Shown: positions 1 through 8,567 of the stretch, in pieces | Layout of the letters: every line of letters starts with the position of its first letter | How positions within the stretch are numbered: position 1 is the first letter of the stretch | Source: Streptomyces cathayae | GTDB taxonomy: Bacteria > Actinomycetota > Actinomycetes > Streptomycetales > Streptomycetaceae | Direction of reading: 5' to 3' | Length of the DNA: 64,000 nucleotides | Assembly (NCBI RefSeq): GCF_029760955.1 | Contig: NZ_CP121682.1 | Location: forward strand, 1,240,001-1,304,000 | The notes under the pieces: generated by a model | Databases searched by the model: none | Told to the model about the DNA's origin: nothing | What the model saw: the letters and a program-made list of their open reading frames with translations, nothing else | Program-made: the position numbers and the translations under genes

Positions 1-30
1 CTGCTCGGTCAGGGTGTCGGTGCTGGTCAT
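1..30 (-). CDS. 5' end of an unidentified gene (partial)
   Basis: Reading leftward, an ATG at 30-28 opens a frame encoding MTSTDTLTEQ that runs off the window edge. An AGGACGG stretch about 6 bases upstream could be the ribosome binding site. The first residues resemble the start of the flavin monooxygenase encoded at 7300-8529, but ten residues are too few to assign a family. It could be another member of the adjacent catabolic island. Confidence 0.35.
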   Translation of the reverse strand, partial: MTSTDTLTEQ

Positions 31-265
31 GGGCCGTCCTGTCTATTGATGTGGGCCTGAACTGGTCACTCGTACGATCGGCGAGGCCCAGGGGCCGGGG
101 TATGGCTGTCATGGCTGAGCCGCTGGATGGCTTGAAGGACATGGCCACCCCGGGCCCCGCGACGACTCGACCGCCAATGGGGAGAAGCGACTCGATCGCT
201 GCATAGGACAACGTCGGCGAGTTCGTCTGCTGGGTTGCCGCAACGACGAACTCGCGGAAGCGACC

Positions 266-1412
266 GTGCCCGAGATCTGGGCCGGAGTGGACATCGGCAA
301 GACGCACCACCATGCGATGGTGATCAACGGAGACGGCGAACGACTGCTGTCCCGATGCGTACTGAACGACGAGTCCGAGCTGCTGGGGCTGATCGGTGAT
401 GTCCTGGCGATATCCACCGACGCGCTGTGGGCGGTCGACCTCAACCGCGGCGGCGCTGCCCTGCTGATCGGATTGCTGCTGTCGCATGGCCAGCCCATGA
501 CCTACCTCACCGGTCTTGCCGTGCACCGGGCCTCGGCGTCTTATCGAGGTGAGGGAAAGCCGGACGAGCGCGATGCCTTCGTCATCGCGGACCAGGCTCG
601 TGTCCGCCGCGATCTGGGGATGTTGCGGCCCGGGGACGAGTTGCCTGTCGATCTGCGCACGCTGACCACCCGGCGCCTGGACGTCGTCTTCGACCGCACT
701 CGGCAGATCAACCGCCTCAGGGCACAACTCCTTGAGATCTTCCCGGCGTTGGAGCGTTCGGTAGGCCTCATGAAGAAGGGGCGCGGCGCGCTGCTGACGG
801 GCTACCAGGCTCCAGCCGCGATCCGCAGCGCGGGCATCAAGCGGATCGAGACTTGGCTGAAAAATCGCAAGGTCCGCAGTGCCGCCGCCATCGCAAGGAT
901 GGCCGTGGAAGCTGCCCAGGCTCAGATGACCGCGCTGCCCGGCGAGACGCCGGCCGCCGCGATGATGGCCCGTCTCGCGAAGGGGGTGATGACCCTCGAC
1001 GAGGAGATCGCCGAACCTGACGCCCTCATCGAGGCCGGGTTTCGCGAGCATCCGCACGCCGAGGTGATCCTCAGCCTGCCCGGGACGGGTCCCGAACTCG
1101 GGGCCGAGTTCATCGCCACGACCGGCAAAGACATGGACGCCTTCGGCAGCGCTGACCGCCTGGCCGGGTTCGCTGGCCCGGCTCCGCAACCTCGTGACTC
1201 CGGCCGCGTCAGCGGCGACCTGCGCAGACCCCGCCGCTATCACCGCGGGCCGCTGCGGGCCGTATACCTCTCGGCGATGGCCAGCCTGCCGGCGTGCCCG
1301 GCCTCCAAGGCGTACTACCGGCGCAAGCGGAGTGAGGGGAAAGGGTGCAAGTAGGCCCTGCTCGCTCTCGCACGCCGACACCTCAACGTCCTGTGAGCCA
1401 TGACCCGTGACG
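266..1412 (+). pseudogene. IS110-family transposase, C-terminus broken by two stop codons
   Basis: The frame opens at GTG 266 behind a GGAAG. It begins with the IS110 DEDD-type motif (IWAGVDIGKTHHH) and contains the C-terminal Transposase_20 region (ILSLPGTGPELGAEFIA and GFAGPAPQPRDSG). Translation stops at a TAG ending at 1354, but the same frame continues as ALLALARRHLNVL, then a TGA, then AMTRDG. In intact relatives this tail is read through with Gln and Trp, so CAG to TAG and TGG to TGA are the likely lesions. The catalytic Asp/Glu/Ser regions are present, but loss of the tail probably inactivates it. It marks the left border of the catabolic island. Confidence 0.8.
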
Positions 1413-1482
1413 GAGCGTGCTGTCACGCTTCACCTTCCGTCACGGCTGCGGCTTGACAACACGATTGGGATGTCCTTCCCGC

Positions 1483-2394
1483 TCAGGCCCCGACGGCTTC
1501 GGTGCGACGCAGGATTCCCGGCGTCCGCCCCGCGGGGTCGTCGGTCATCTTGTGGCCCCACGTGCTGGCCCGGCGGTATGTGGCCGGCACCCAGTCGTCG
1601 TCGACATCGAGGGCTCCGAAGCCGTACTCGAGGTGGAACGACGAGGGCGTGGTCAGGTAGAAGGAGATCATCTGGTCGTTGGTGTGCCGGCCCAGCTCCT
1701 TGCGCAGGGGCACGCCCCTGGCACGGCACAGGTCCAGTGCCGTGCCGACGTCGTCGATGTTGTGCAGCTGCAGCATTATGTGGTTCAGGCCGACGGCGCC
1801 GGGGACCTGGGCCAGCGCCAGCGAGTGGTGCCGCCCGTTGCAGTGGTAGAAGTGCGACTGGGTGCCGTCGGGACGGGCGATCTTGTCGGAGAGCCGGAAG
1901 CCCATCACCTCGGTGAAGAAGGCGTGCCCGGCCTCGACGTCGGGCAGAAGCAGCACAGCGTGGCCCAGGCCCTGCTTGCCGGTCACGAACCCGCTCACCG
2001 GTCGTCCGGGACGGAAGGAGCTGGGCTCCACGACCTGGCCCCAGACGACCTCGTGACGGAAGGCCCAGGGGTCCTCGAACCAGATCAGCTGGTCGACCGA
2101 GCGCTTCTCGGCCAGCCCGCGGTCACCGGTGTGCACGGTGAGGCCGGCGGCCCTCAAACGCTCGGCGAAGGCGGGCAGCATGCCCTCTTCGCTCACGGCC
2201 CAACCGAAGTAGGCCACCTCGTCGGTCTCCCCGGGGTGGATCTGGATGCGCCACTCGGCGTCGTCGATCCGTACACGGACGCTGCCGTCCTCGCCGTCCT
2301 CCCCCAGCATGCAGCCGAGGATGTCGGGGGCGAAGGTGCGCCACTGGTCGGAGTTCGGGGAGCGGAATCCGAGATAGGCCAGCGAGCTGAGCAT
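1483..2394 (-). CDS. Extradiol ring-cleavage dioxygenase (HsaC/BphC type), copy A
   Basis: The 303-residue product is a two-domain vicinal-oxygen-chelate protein of type I extradiol dioxygenase length. The C-terminal catalytic domain has the expected iron ligands: His in GLGHAVLLLPD, His in LNHIMLQLH and Glu in FHLEYGFG. A conserved SFYLTTPS strand lies just before the Glu. Enzymes of this family open a catechol ring next to the diol, using Fe(II) and O2. The ATG sits behind TAGGAG, 7 bases after the flavin reductase stop, so the two are co-transcribed with the monooxygenase upstream. It is clearly paralogous to the protein at 9674-10573. The substrate is unknown; a steroid-derived or biphenyl-like catechol would fit the family. 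Confidence 0.88.
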   Translation of the reverse strand: MLSSLAYLGFRSPNSDQWRTFAPDILGCMLGEDGEDGSVRVRIDDAEWRIQIHPGETDEVAYFGWAVSEEGMLPAFAERLRAAGLTVHTGDRGLAEKRSVDQLIWFEDPWAFRHEVVWGQVVEPSSFRPGRPVSGFVTGKQGLGHAVLLLPDVEAGHAFFTEVMGFRLSDKIARPDGTQSHFYHCNGRHHSLALAQVPGAVGLNHIMLQLHNIDDVGTALDLCRARGVPLRKELGRHTNDQMISFYLTTPSSFHLEYGFGALDVDDDWVPATYRRASTWGHKMTDDPAGRTPGILRRTEAVGA

Positions 2395-2401
2395 GTTTCT
2401 C

Positions 2402-3652
2402 CTAGGTGAGAGCCTGTCGGGAGGTGATGGGTCGGGGCTCCAGCAGCGCCTCGACCGAGCGTGCGGTGTCGAGGAGCATCGAGAGCCAGAGGAGGACCTC
2501 CGATCCGGTGACCTGGGGCGGCAGGCCGAGAAGCCTCAGCACGGCGAGGGCCGCTCCACTGGGCGAGCGCACCGGGACGCTCATGGCGATGACGTCGTAG
2601 ACCTCGTCGGAGAGGATCTCCTCGGGCTCGTGGTACGCCGCCATCGAGCGGATGGCGTCGACGAGCGCCGAGGTGTGCTCCGGGATGTCGGAGGACTCGC
2701 TGTAGGCACCCACGAGCTCGTCGAGCTCGGGAACGCTGAGGGGACCGCTGAGGGTGATCGACCAACCGCGTTCACGCACCCGGGCCAGTTGGGCGCGTAC
2801 GAGGTCGACCTCCGGCGCGTCGGCGTCACCGAGCTTCGCGAGCCACTCGTCCTCGCTGATCCCCGAACCGGGGTTCGCGGCGAAGTGGATGCCCAGGGGC
2901 GGCACCACCGGGATGCGGGAGCCCAGCCGGGTACGACGTGCGGAGGACGAGTGGTTGGCCACGGCCACGGCCACGGCATGATCCTCCTCGTAGGTGATCA
3001 CGCTGCACTCGACACCGAGGTCCCGCGCCAACACCTCGATCGGCTCGCGGGCCAGTTCGACCACCCGCTGTGCCGCCGCAGCCCCCACGGACTCCAGCGA
3101 CGACAGGCGACCGGGAACGAACTGGCCGAACCCGCCCTGGTAGCGCAGCATCGGCCGCCGGTTCTCCGCGAGGCCGGCGTCGATGGCCTCGGCCACCACG
3201 ACCACGGTGTCCGAGGTCTCGTGCGTCTGCAGGACGCGGCAGTCGAGCCAGCCCGCCACGCCGTCCAGGACCGGGGATCCCTGCGGCGTGACCCGCCACT
3301 CCACCGAGCCCAGGCCGCCGGGAAGCGACAGCGCCCGCAGCAGCGCGTCCTGGTCCTCGGAGAGCACTGCCACCGAGCACCGTCCGCTCCTCCGGACGTC
3401 CTCGACGCCCGGAGCATCCTTCAGCACCACGAGAACCAGCGACGGGGGCGCCTGCGACACCGGGGTGAAACCGGTGAGCAGGGTGCCGACCGGCTCCTGC
3501 TGCCGGTTCCACGCCGCCATGACGCACGCGCCCGAAGGCACCTGCGACGTCACCTCGAGGAAGTCCTCGGCTTCCAGGGCGCGGGGTGAAGCCGCGTCCT
3601 CGTTCGCATCCTTGTCCGTCATTGCGTCTCGCGCTGAACCCATGATCGACAC
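2402..3652 (-). CDS. Flavin reductase with IclR-like C-terminal domain, copy A
   Basis: The protein has 416 residues, about twice the usual length of a flavin:NAD(P)H reductase. The N-terminal half (about 30-190) resembles the split-barrel flavin reductase of two-component monooxygenases (VPSGACVMAAW, LTGFTPVSQAPP, MLRYQGGFGQF). The C-terminal half resembles the effector-binding domain of IclR regulators (RVRERGW; IAMSVPVRSPSGAAL). No helix-turn-helix was seen. It would supply reduced flavin to the monooxygenase encoded just upstream at 3727-4962, and the extra domain may sense the aromatic substrate. GTG 3652 was chosen because GAAGGAAG lies just upstream; an ATG at 3622 is possible. It is more divergent in the reductase core than copy B. 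Confidence 0.78.
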   Translation of the reverse strand: MSIMGSARDAMTDKDANEDAASPRALEAEDFLEVTSQVPSGACVMAAWNRQQEPVGTLLTGFTPVSQAPPSLVLVVLKDAPGVEDVRRSGRCSVAVLSEDQDALLRALSLPGGLGSVEWRVTPQGSPVLDGVAGWLDCRVLQTHETSDTVVVVAEAIDAGLAENRRPMLRYQGGFGQFVPGRLSSLESVGAAAAQRVVELAREPIEVLARDLGVECSVITYEEDHAVAVAVANHSSSARRTRLGSRIPVVPPLGIHFAANPGSGISEDEWLAKLGDADAPEVDLVRAQLARVRERGWSITLSGPLSVPELDELVGAYSESSDIPEHTSALVDAIRSMAAYHEPEEILSDEVYDVIAMSVPVRSPSGAALAVLRLLGLPPQVTGSEVLLWLSMLLDTARSVEALLEPRPITSRQALT

Positions 3653-3726
3653 CTATGGACTTCCTTCGAATCGGTCCGCTGACCTCAATAGGTTGATGCA
3701 GCGTAGAGCGCGGGGGTACGAGCGGC

Positions 3727-4962
3727 TCAGATGTAGCACTTGGCCTGGGCACGCAGTCGTGCGGCCTCACGCTGGTCGGCCGGCGGGAACAGCAGGTGGC
3801 CGCCGGCGAGACCCAGGTCGATCATCGCCAGGGGCTCTGCCTGGGCATCGCCGTTGGAGGTGCCGTGCTCGCGCGCCACGATGAGGTCGCGGTAAAGGCG
3901 CTGCATGATGTTGGAGCTGTACACCGCGTTGGGACGCAGGGCCGGGAAGAGGCTGCTCACCACCGACATGCCGGCCTTGCCGTTCTGTGCGATGTCGTAC
4001 ATCGCCTGGGCGATCTCGAGCGTGCTGAGCTCCTCGCCACGGCAGGCGGCGTCGTAGGCCTCCTGCAGCCGGGCCACGGTGACGGTCTGCGCGGCGGAGA
4101 GGGCGCCGCGGGCCTCGGCCAGGCGGACGAGCATCAGCCGGTCGCCCTCGAGCGAGCGCGAGACCGTCTTGGAAACGCCATACGCGGACTTGAACTCCTC
4201 CAGGAACCGCCAACCGGTTCCGAGAGCGGGGGCGGCCGAGACCATCGTGTAGATGTGGGCGTGGGGCAGGCGGTAGAGCGGCGCGGTGAACTCCCGCAGT
4301 CCGGGCCCGAAACCGCCGTACAGGATGCCGCGGTCGATGGCGCGGTGCTCCGGGATGAAGATGTCGTCCACGACCACCGTGCGGCTGCCGGTGCCGTTGA
4401 GACCCAGGGTGTACCAGTCGTCGACGACCTTGGCGTCCTCGATCGGGAAGAAGAAGTTGTAGGGGACGACCTCGCCGGGCACGTCCGCGCCGACCACGAC
4501 CCACTTGGCGTGGTGGATGCCGCTGGAGGAGCGCCAGGTTCCCGACAGCCGGAACCCGCCCTCGACACGGGTCGCCTTGTTGCCCTGCATGTTATAGGAC
4601 GAGGAGATCAGGGCCTCGGGGTCCGCCCCGAAGATCTCGTCGTTGAGCTCCTTCGACATGTGGGCCAGCTCCCAGGAGTGCACGCCCAGGAGCATCATGA
4701 TCCACCCGGTCGACGCGCAGGCCTTGCTGATCTCCGTGGCCGCGAGGAAGAACTCCGCGGGGTTCGCCTCCTCGCCGCCGTACACCTTGGCCTGCAGCGC
4801 CCGTGCGAGACCGGAGTCGGCGAGGTCCTTGAGGCTGTCCTCGTGCACGTGACGCATCTTCTCGGTCTCTGACGCCCGCTCAGCGATGCCGGGCACCAAC
4901 AGCCGGGCCCGCTCCACCAGTGTCGGACGATCCGCCTGGGGGCGGGCAGCGGTTGCTGACAT
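3727..4962 (-). CDS. HsaA-like flavin-dependent monooxygenase (acyl-CoA dehydrogenase fold), copy A
   Basis: The 411-residue product belongs to the group D flavoprotein monooxygenases (HsaA, HpaB/C2-type), which use reduced flavin and O2 to ortho-hydroxylate a phenol. The acyl-CoA dehydrogenase layout is visible: N-terminal helices, a middle beta domain (STGWIMMLLGVHSW, LISSSYNMQGN, GTWRSSSGIHHAKW) and C-terminal helices ending in an LRPNAVYSSNIMQRLYRDL segment. The ATG at 4962 follows AAGGAG at good spacing, better than an upstream ATG at 4986. It is the first gene of a three-gene operon with reductase and dioxygenase. By eye it is roughly two-thirds identical to the protein at 7300-8529. 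Confidence 0.87.
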   Translation of the reverse strand: MSATAARPQADRPTLVERARLLVPGIAERASETEKMRHVHEDSLKDLADSGLARALQAKVYGGEEANPAEFFLAATEISKACASTGWIMMLLGVHSWELAHMSKELNDEIFGADPEALISSSYNMQGNKATRVEGGFRLSGTWRSSSGIHHAKWVVVGADVPGEVVPYNFFFPIEDAKVVDDWYTLGLNGTGSRTVVVDDIFIPEHRAIDRGILYGGFGPGLREFTAPLYRLPHAHIYTMVSAAPALGTGWRFLEEFKSAYGVSKTVSRSLEGDRLMLVRLAEARGALSAAQTVTVARLQEAYDAACRGEELSTLEIAQAMYDIAQNGKAGMSVVSSLFPALRPNAVYSSNIMQRLYRDLIVAREHGTSNGDAQAEPLAMIDLGLAGGHLLFPPADQREAARLRAQAKCYI

Positions 4963-5176
4963 CGTGGGACTCCTTTTGGTGTGCATGTGCGCTGGTCGTC
5001 GACGTGTCGAACGACGTGTGTGGGATCACTCTCCGCGTCCGCAGTCACAGCCGAAAGGTTGATGTGCCGCATACCGGAACGCTGACGGAACACCGTCTCC
5101 GGCTCGGGGGCGATGATGCCGGTTCAGACCCTCGGAGCGAGCGCTCCTGCCTCACACGCCTCACGAAAGGGCTCTC
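4963..5176. promoter_or_regulatory. Divergent promoter region of catabolic cassette A
   Basis: This 214-base gap separates two divergent genes, the monooxygenase (minus) and the hydrolase (plus), and must hold both promoters. A direct repeat of CGGAAC, spaced 11 bases apart, lies near 5074-5090 and could bind a regulator. No clear -35/-10 pair was identified. Confidence 0.4.
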
Positions 5177-6025
5177 ATGACGCCTCCACTCCCCACCGAG
5201 ACCGGGGCCACCAGCCGCCACGTTCAGGTGGACGGCACCGTCGTCCACGTCCACGAGGCCGGGTCCGGGCCGACCCTGCTGTGCATCCACGGGGGCGCGC
5301 CCGGCGCGACCGGCTGGGCGAACTTCGGCCAGAACGTCGCCACGTGGGCCCGTGGCTTCCGCGTGCTCGTGGTCGACCTGCCCGGCTTCGGCGAGTCCGA
5401 CTGGGTCGAGGCTTCCGACGGCAAGCACCGCGCGCACGCGAACCTCTTCGTCGGGCTCCTGGACGAGCTGGGGATCAGCGGTCCGGTCCACGTGGTGGCC
5501 CTGGCCACGGGCGGCGCGGTGGCGATGCGCATGGCCATCGACCACCCCGACCGGGTGGCACGGCTGGTCCTCGTGAGCTCGGCCGGCGGCCTCTCCCTCT
5601 TCGACGCCTCCCCCACCGAGGGCGAACGGGCGATCCGTGAGTACTACTCCGGGACGGGCCCCTCGCTCGAGAAAATGCGCCACTACCTCGCCCTCACGGT
5701 GAGCGACCCCGCCCTGGTCACCGACGAGCTCGTCGAGGCCCGCCACCAGAACAGCATCACCCCCCAGGCCCTCGAGGGCTCCCGGCACCGCGGGCGCCCC
5801 CACCCCAGCGACGCGGTGTGGCAGGAGGCCCCCTCGATCCGGGCCCGCACCCTGATCGTGTGGGGCCGCGACAACCGCGTGAAGGGCTACGACAACGGGC
5901 TCTTCCTGCTCAACCGCATCCCGGACAGCGAGCTGCACATCTACTCGGGCGCCGGTCTGTGGGTGCCGTTCGAGCGTGCTGCCCGGTTCGAGCGGCTGGT
6001 GTCGGACTTCCTGCTGACCGACTGA
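5177..6025 (+). CDS. Meta-cleavage-product hydrolase-like protein lacking catalytic Ser and His
   Basis: The 282-residue protein has the length and fold markers of HsaD/BphD C-C hydrolases (LLCIHGGAPGATGW for the oxyanion region, VVDLPGFGESD, LIVWGRDNRV). The nucleophile elbow, normally GNSMGG, reads A-L-A-T-G-G, so residue 110 is Ala instead of Ser. The C-terminal CGHW motif reads A-G-L-W, so residue 261 is Leu instead of His. Only the acid, Asp232, remains. Codon use is normal and there are no stops, so the gene looks maintained rather than decayed. It is divergent from monooxygenase copy A. It could be a structural or ligand-binding pseudoenzyme, or catalyse a non-hydrolytic step. RBS GAAAGG precedes ATG 5177. 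Confidence 0.85.
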   Translation: MTPPLPTETGATSRHVQVDGTVVHVHEAGSGPTLLCIHGGAPGATGWANFGQNVATWARGFRVLVVDLPGFGESDWVEASDGKHRAHANLFVGLLDELGISGPVHVVALATGGAVAMRMAIDHPDRVARLVLVSSAGGLSLFDASPTEGERAIREYYSGTGPSLEKMRHYLALTVSDPALVTDELVEARHQNSITPQALEGSRHRGRPHPSDAVWQEAPSIRARTLIVWGRDNRVKGYDNGLFLLNRIPDSELHIYSGAGLWVPFERAARFERLVSDFLLTD

Positions 6026-6054
6026 CCCCCTCGGGGCGCTGCCCCCGTATGCGA

Positions 6055-6096
6055 CGAGGTCCCCGTCCCGAGCATCGGCTCGGCACGGGGACCTCG
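6055..6096. terminator. Bidirectional intrinsic terminator
   Basis: A long inverted repeat (CGAGGTCCCCGT ... CACGGGGACCTCG, with an inner CCGAG/CTCGG stem) lies in the 87-base gap between two converging genes. It can fold on either strand, as expected for a shared terminator. Confidence 0.75.
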
Positions 6097-6112
6097 CGGT
6101 TGTGGCGGTCGG

Positions 6113-7303
6113 TCAGGCCCAGAGTGCTGCGTCCTCGGCGCACTCGCGGGCGGCGTCCTGCAGGCGGGAGACCCACCGCAGAATCTCGCGGCCCTCGGCC
6201 TGCTCGGGCAGCTGGCTCAGCTTGAGCGTCAGGACCACCTCACCGTGCACGTCGACGACCGGCACCGCGAGGTACAGCACGTCGTACCGGGCATCCAGGT
6301 CGATCTTCTCCGGCTCGCGCACCGACGACATCCGGCCCATGCTCTCGACGAACTCGCGGTCCCCGGTGGGGGTGCGGGGGCTGTCGGCGAACCGCTGCAT
6401 CGCGTGGTCCATCTCGGCCTCGCACGTGCCGCCCTTCAGCACGAGCGACCAGCCGCGCTCGCGCACGCGCTCCAGCTGCGCCTCGGCCGAGCGCCGGAGC
6501 TCCTCGTCGAGACGGCCCAGGGAGAACCAGGCGTCCTCGGGAACGGCACAGTTGCCGGTGACGAACAGGGGCTGCAGCGGCGCCACTATCGGGATCCGGG
6601 CACCCAGGAGGGATCCCACCCGGCCCAGCGCCTGGTTGGCGCTGGCCACCAGCACTCCCTCCCCGCCGTCGCGGACCAGCACGTCGCACTGGGCGCCCAG
6701 GTCGTGGGCCACGTCCTCGATGCGGGCTCGCAGGGTCTCTGCGAGCCGCACCGAACGGATGAACGACGGACCGCCGGGCATCAGGAGCGAGCCGTGGCTG
6801 AAGCTCCCGTAGCCACCCTGGAAGAACAGGAGCGGAAGGTCCGGGTTCTGCACGCCCAGGGCGGTGGTGTCGCCCAGGACGATGTAGTGGTCGCCGACGT
6901 CGAGGGTCTCCCGCTGTCGGCACTCGATCCACGCGACGGCACCGGGCAGGATCGGGGCCCCTGCCGGCGAAGGGGTCCAGTCGAGCCCCTCGAACTTCTC
7001 GTCGTCGCTCTTCGCGAACTGGCGGCACAGGTGCTCCTGGTCGGCGCTGAGCACATTGACGCAGAAGACCTCCGCCTCGCTGAGGCGCACGTAGCTCTTC
7101 GAGCTCTTCGACGGCAGGTACGCCACCACCGGGGGCTCCAGCGACACCGAGGTGAACGACCCGATCACCATGCCGGCGGGCCGGCCGTCGGAGGCGATGC
7201 CGGTCACCACCACCACGCCGGTGGGGAAGTGACCCATGACGTTCCTGAACGCCCGCGGGTCGGGGGCGTTGCTCACTGCCTTGTGAGCCGCGACGGTACT
7301 CAC
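6113..7303 (-). CDS. Flavin reductase with IclR-like C-terminal domain, copy B
   Basis: The start is GTG 7303, which overlaps the monooxygenase stop by four bases (GTGA) and indicates translational coupling. The 396-residue protein has a canonical flavin reductase core (RNVMGHFPTGVVVVT, VIGSFTSVSLEPP, CVNVLSADQEHLCRQFA, LLFFQGGYGSF). About 200 further residues resemble an IclR effector domain (ARIPIVAPLQPLFV, RVRERGWSLV, YLAVPVVDVHGEV). The core regenerates reduced FMN/FAD for the partner monooxygenase. The extension has no helix-turn-helix, so a role as an allosteric sensor is more likely than DNA binding. A C-terminal regulatory domain is known in the C1 reductase of p-hydroxyphenylacetate hydroxylase, though of MarR type. 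Confidence 0.84.
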   Translation of the reverse strand: MSTVAAHKAVSNAPDPRAFRNVMGHFPTGVVVVTGIASDGRPAGMVIGSFTSVSLEPPVVAYLPSKSSKSYVRLSEAEVFCVNVLSADQEHLCRQFAKSDDEKFEGLDWTPSPAGAPILPGAVAWIECRQRETLDVGDHYIVLGDTTALGVQNPDLPLLFFQGGYGSFSHGSLLMPGGPSFIRSVRLAETLRARIEDVAHDLGAQCDVLVRDGGEGVLVASANQALGRVGSLLGARIPIVAPLQPLFVTGNCAVPEDAWFSLGRLDEELRRSAEAQLERVRERGWSLVLKGGTCEAEMDHAMQRFADSPRTPTGDREFVESMGRMSSVREPEKIDLDARYDVLYLAVPVVDVHGEVVLTLKLSQLPEQAEGREILRWVSRLQDAARECAEDAALWA

Positions 7304-8529
7304 AGGTACCCCAGCTTCTCGGCGCGCTCGCACGCGGCAGCACGACGCTCGGGCGGCAGGAACATGGTGTGCTCGCCGGGCAGACCCAGGTCGACCATGG
7401 CCATGGCTTGGCCGCGCTCGTCGATGTTGGCGGTGCCGTGGCTGCGCGCCACCAGGATGTCGCGGTAGAGGCGCTGCATGATGTTGGAGCTGTACACCGC
7501 GTTGGGTCGCAACGTCGGGAACAGCGAGGCGGCGATGTCGAAGATGAGCTTGCCGTTGCGGGAGATGTCGTACATCGCCTGCGCCACCTGCAGGTCGCTC
7601 TGCTCGCGCCCCTCGCACGCGGCGTCGTACGCCTCCTGCAGACGGATGCGCGGCACGGTGCCCGCGACCGACAGGTTGCCACGCGCCTCCGCCAGGCGGG
7701 TCAGCATCAGGCGGTCGTCGCCGAGGGACCGGCTGACGGTCTTGGAGACGCCGTAGGCCGTCTTGAACTCCTCGTAGAACCGCCACCCGGCACCGAGCGC
7801 GGGAGCCGAGGACACCGAGGTGTAGATCAGCGACTGGGGCACCCGGTACAGGGGCGCGTCGGTGTGCTTGAGCCCGGGCCCGAAGCCGCTGCGCAGGACG
7901 TCGCGGTCGATCGCCCGGTGCTCGGGGATGAACACGTCCTCGACCACCACGCTGCGGCTGCCGGTCCCGGCGAGGCCGAGTACGTGCCAGTCGTCGATGC
8001 TCTTGACGTCCTTGACGGGGATGACGAAGTTGTACGGTGCCGGCTCGCCCTCGACGTTGGCGCCCAGGGCCACCCACGAGGAGTGGAGGATCCCGCTCGA
8101 CGACTTCCACGAGCCGGTGAGACGGTAGCCGCCGGGGACCTTGGTGGCCACGTTGCCCTGCATGTTGTAGGACGACGAGATCAGAGTGGTGGGGTCGTCA
8201 CCGAAGAGCTCGTCGTTGAGCTCCTTGGACATGTGCGCCATCTCCCAGGTGTGGACACCGAGCACCATCAGGATCCACCCGGTGGACGTGCACGCCTTCG
8301 CGATCTCGGAGACCGCCTGGTAGAACTCGGCCGGGTTGGCCTCGGCGCCGCCGTACGCAGCCGACTGGAGACCGCGGGTCAGGCCCGCGTCGATCATCTC
8401 GTCGATGCTGTCCGGGTGGACGTAGCGCTGCTTCTCGACGTCCGCCGCCCGTTCTGCGATGGAAGGGTAGAGCCTGCGAGCGCGCTGCACGAGCGGCGGT
8501 TCGGTGGCGCTCGCCTCGGTGCTGGTCAT
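7300..8529 (-). CDS. HsaA-like flavin-dependent monooxygenase, copy B
   Basis: This 409-residue group D flavin monooxygenase is the close paralogue of the product of 3727-4962 and shares long identical runs such as AHMSKELNDE, ISSSYNMQGN and SSNIMQRLYRD. It should ortho-hydroxylate a phenolic substrate with flavin supplied by the overlapping reductase. The ATG at 8529 follows a strong GGAGGA; an upstream in-frame start at 8658 lies inside the hydrolase gene and has no ribosome binding site. Gene order in this operon is dioxygenase, hydrolase, monooxygenase, reductase, so cassette B is a complete HsaABCD-like set on one strand. Confidence 0.88.
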   Translation of the reverse strand: MTSTEASATEPPLVQRARRLYPSIAERAADVEKQRYVHPDSIDEMIDAGLTRGLQSAAYGGAEANPAEFYQAVSEIAKACTSTGWILMVLGVHTWEMAHMSKELNDELFGDDPTTLISSSYNMQGNVATKVPGGYRLTGSWKSSSGILHSSWVALGANVEGEPAPYNFVIPVKDVKSIDDWHVLGLAGTGSRSVVVEDVFIPEHRAIDRDVLRSGFGPGLKHTDAPLYRVPQSLIYTSVSSAPALGAGWRFYEEFKTAYGVSKTVSRSLGDDRLMLTRLAEARGNLSVAGTVPRIRLQEAYDAACEGREQSDLQVAQAMYDISRNGKLIFDIAASLFPTLRPNAVYSSNIMQRLYRDILVARSHGTANIDERGQAMAMVDLGLPGEHTMFLPPERRAAACERAEKLGYL

Positions 8530-8567
8530 GGTGAAGTTCCTCCTGGAGGTGGGATCTGGTTCGGGCT

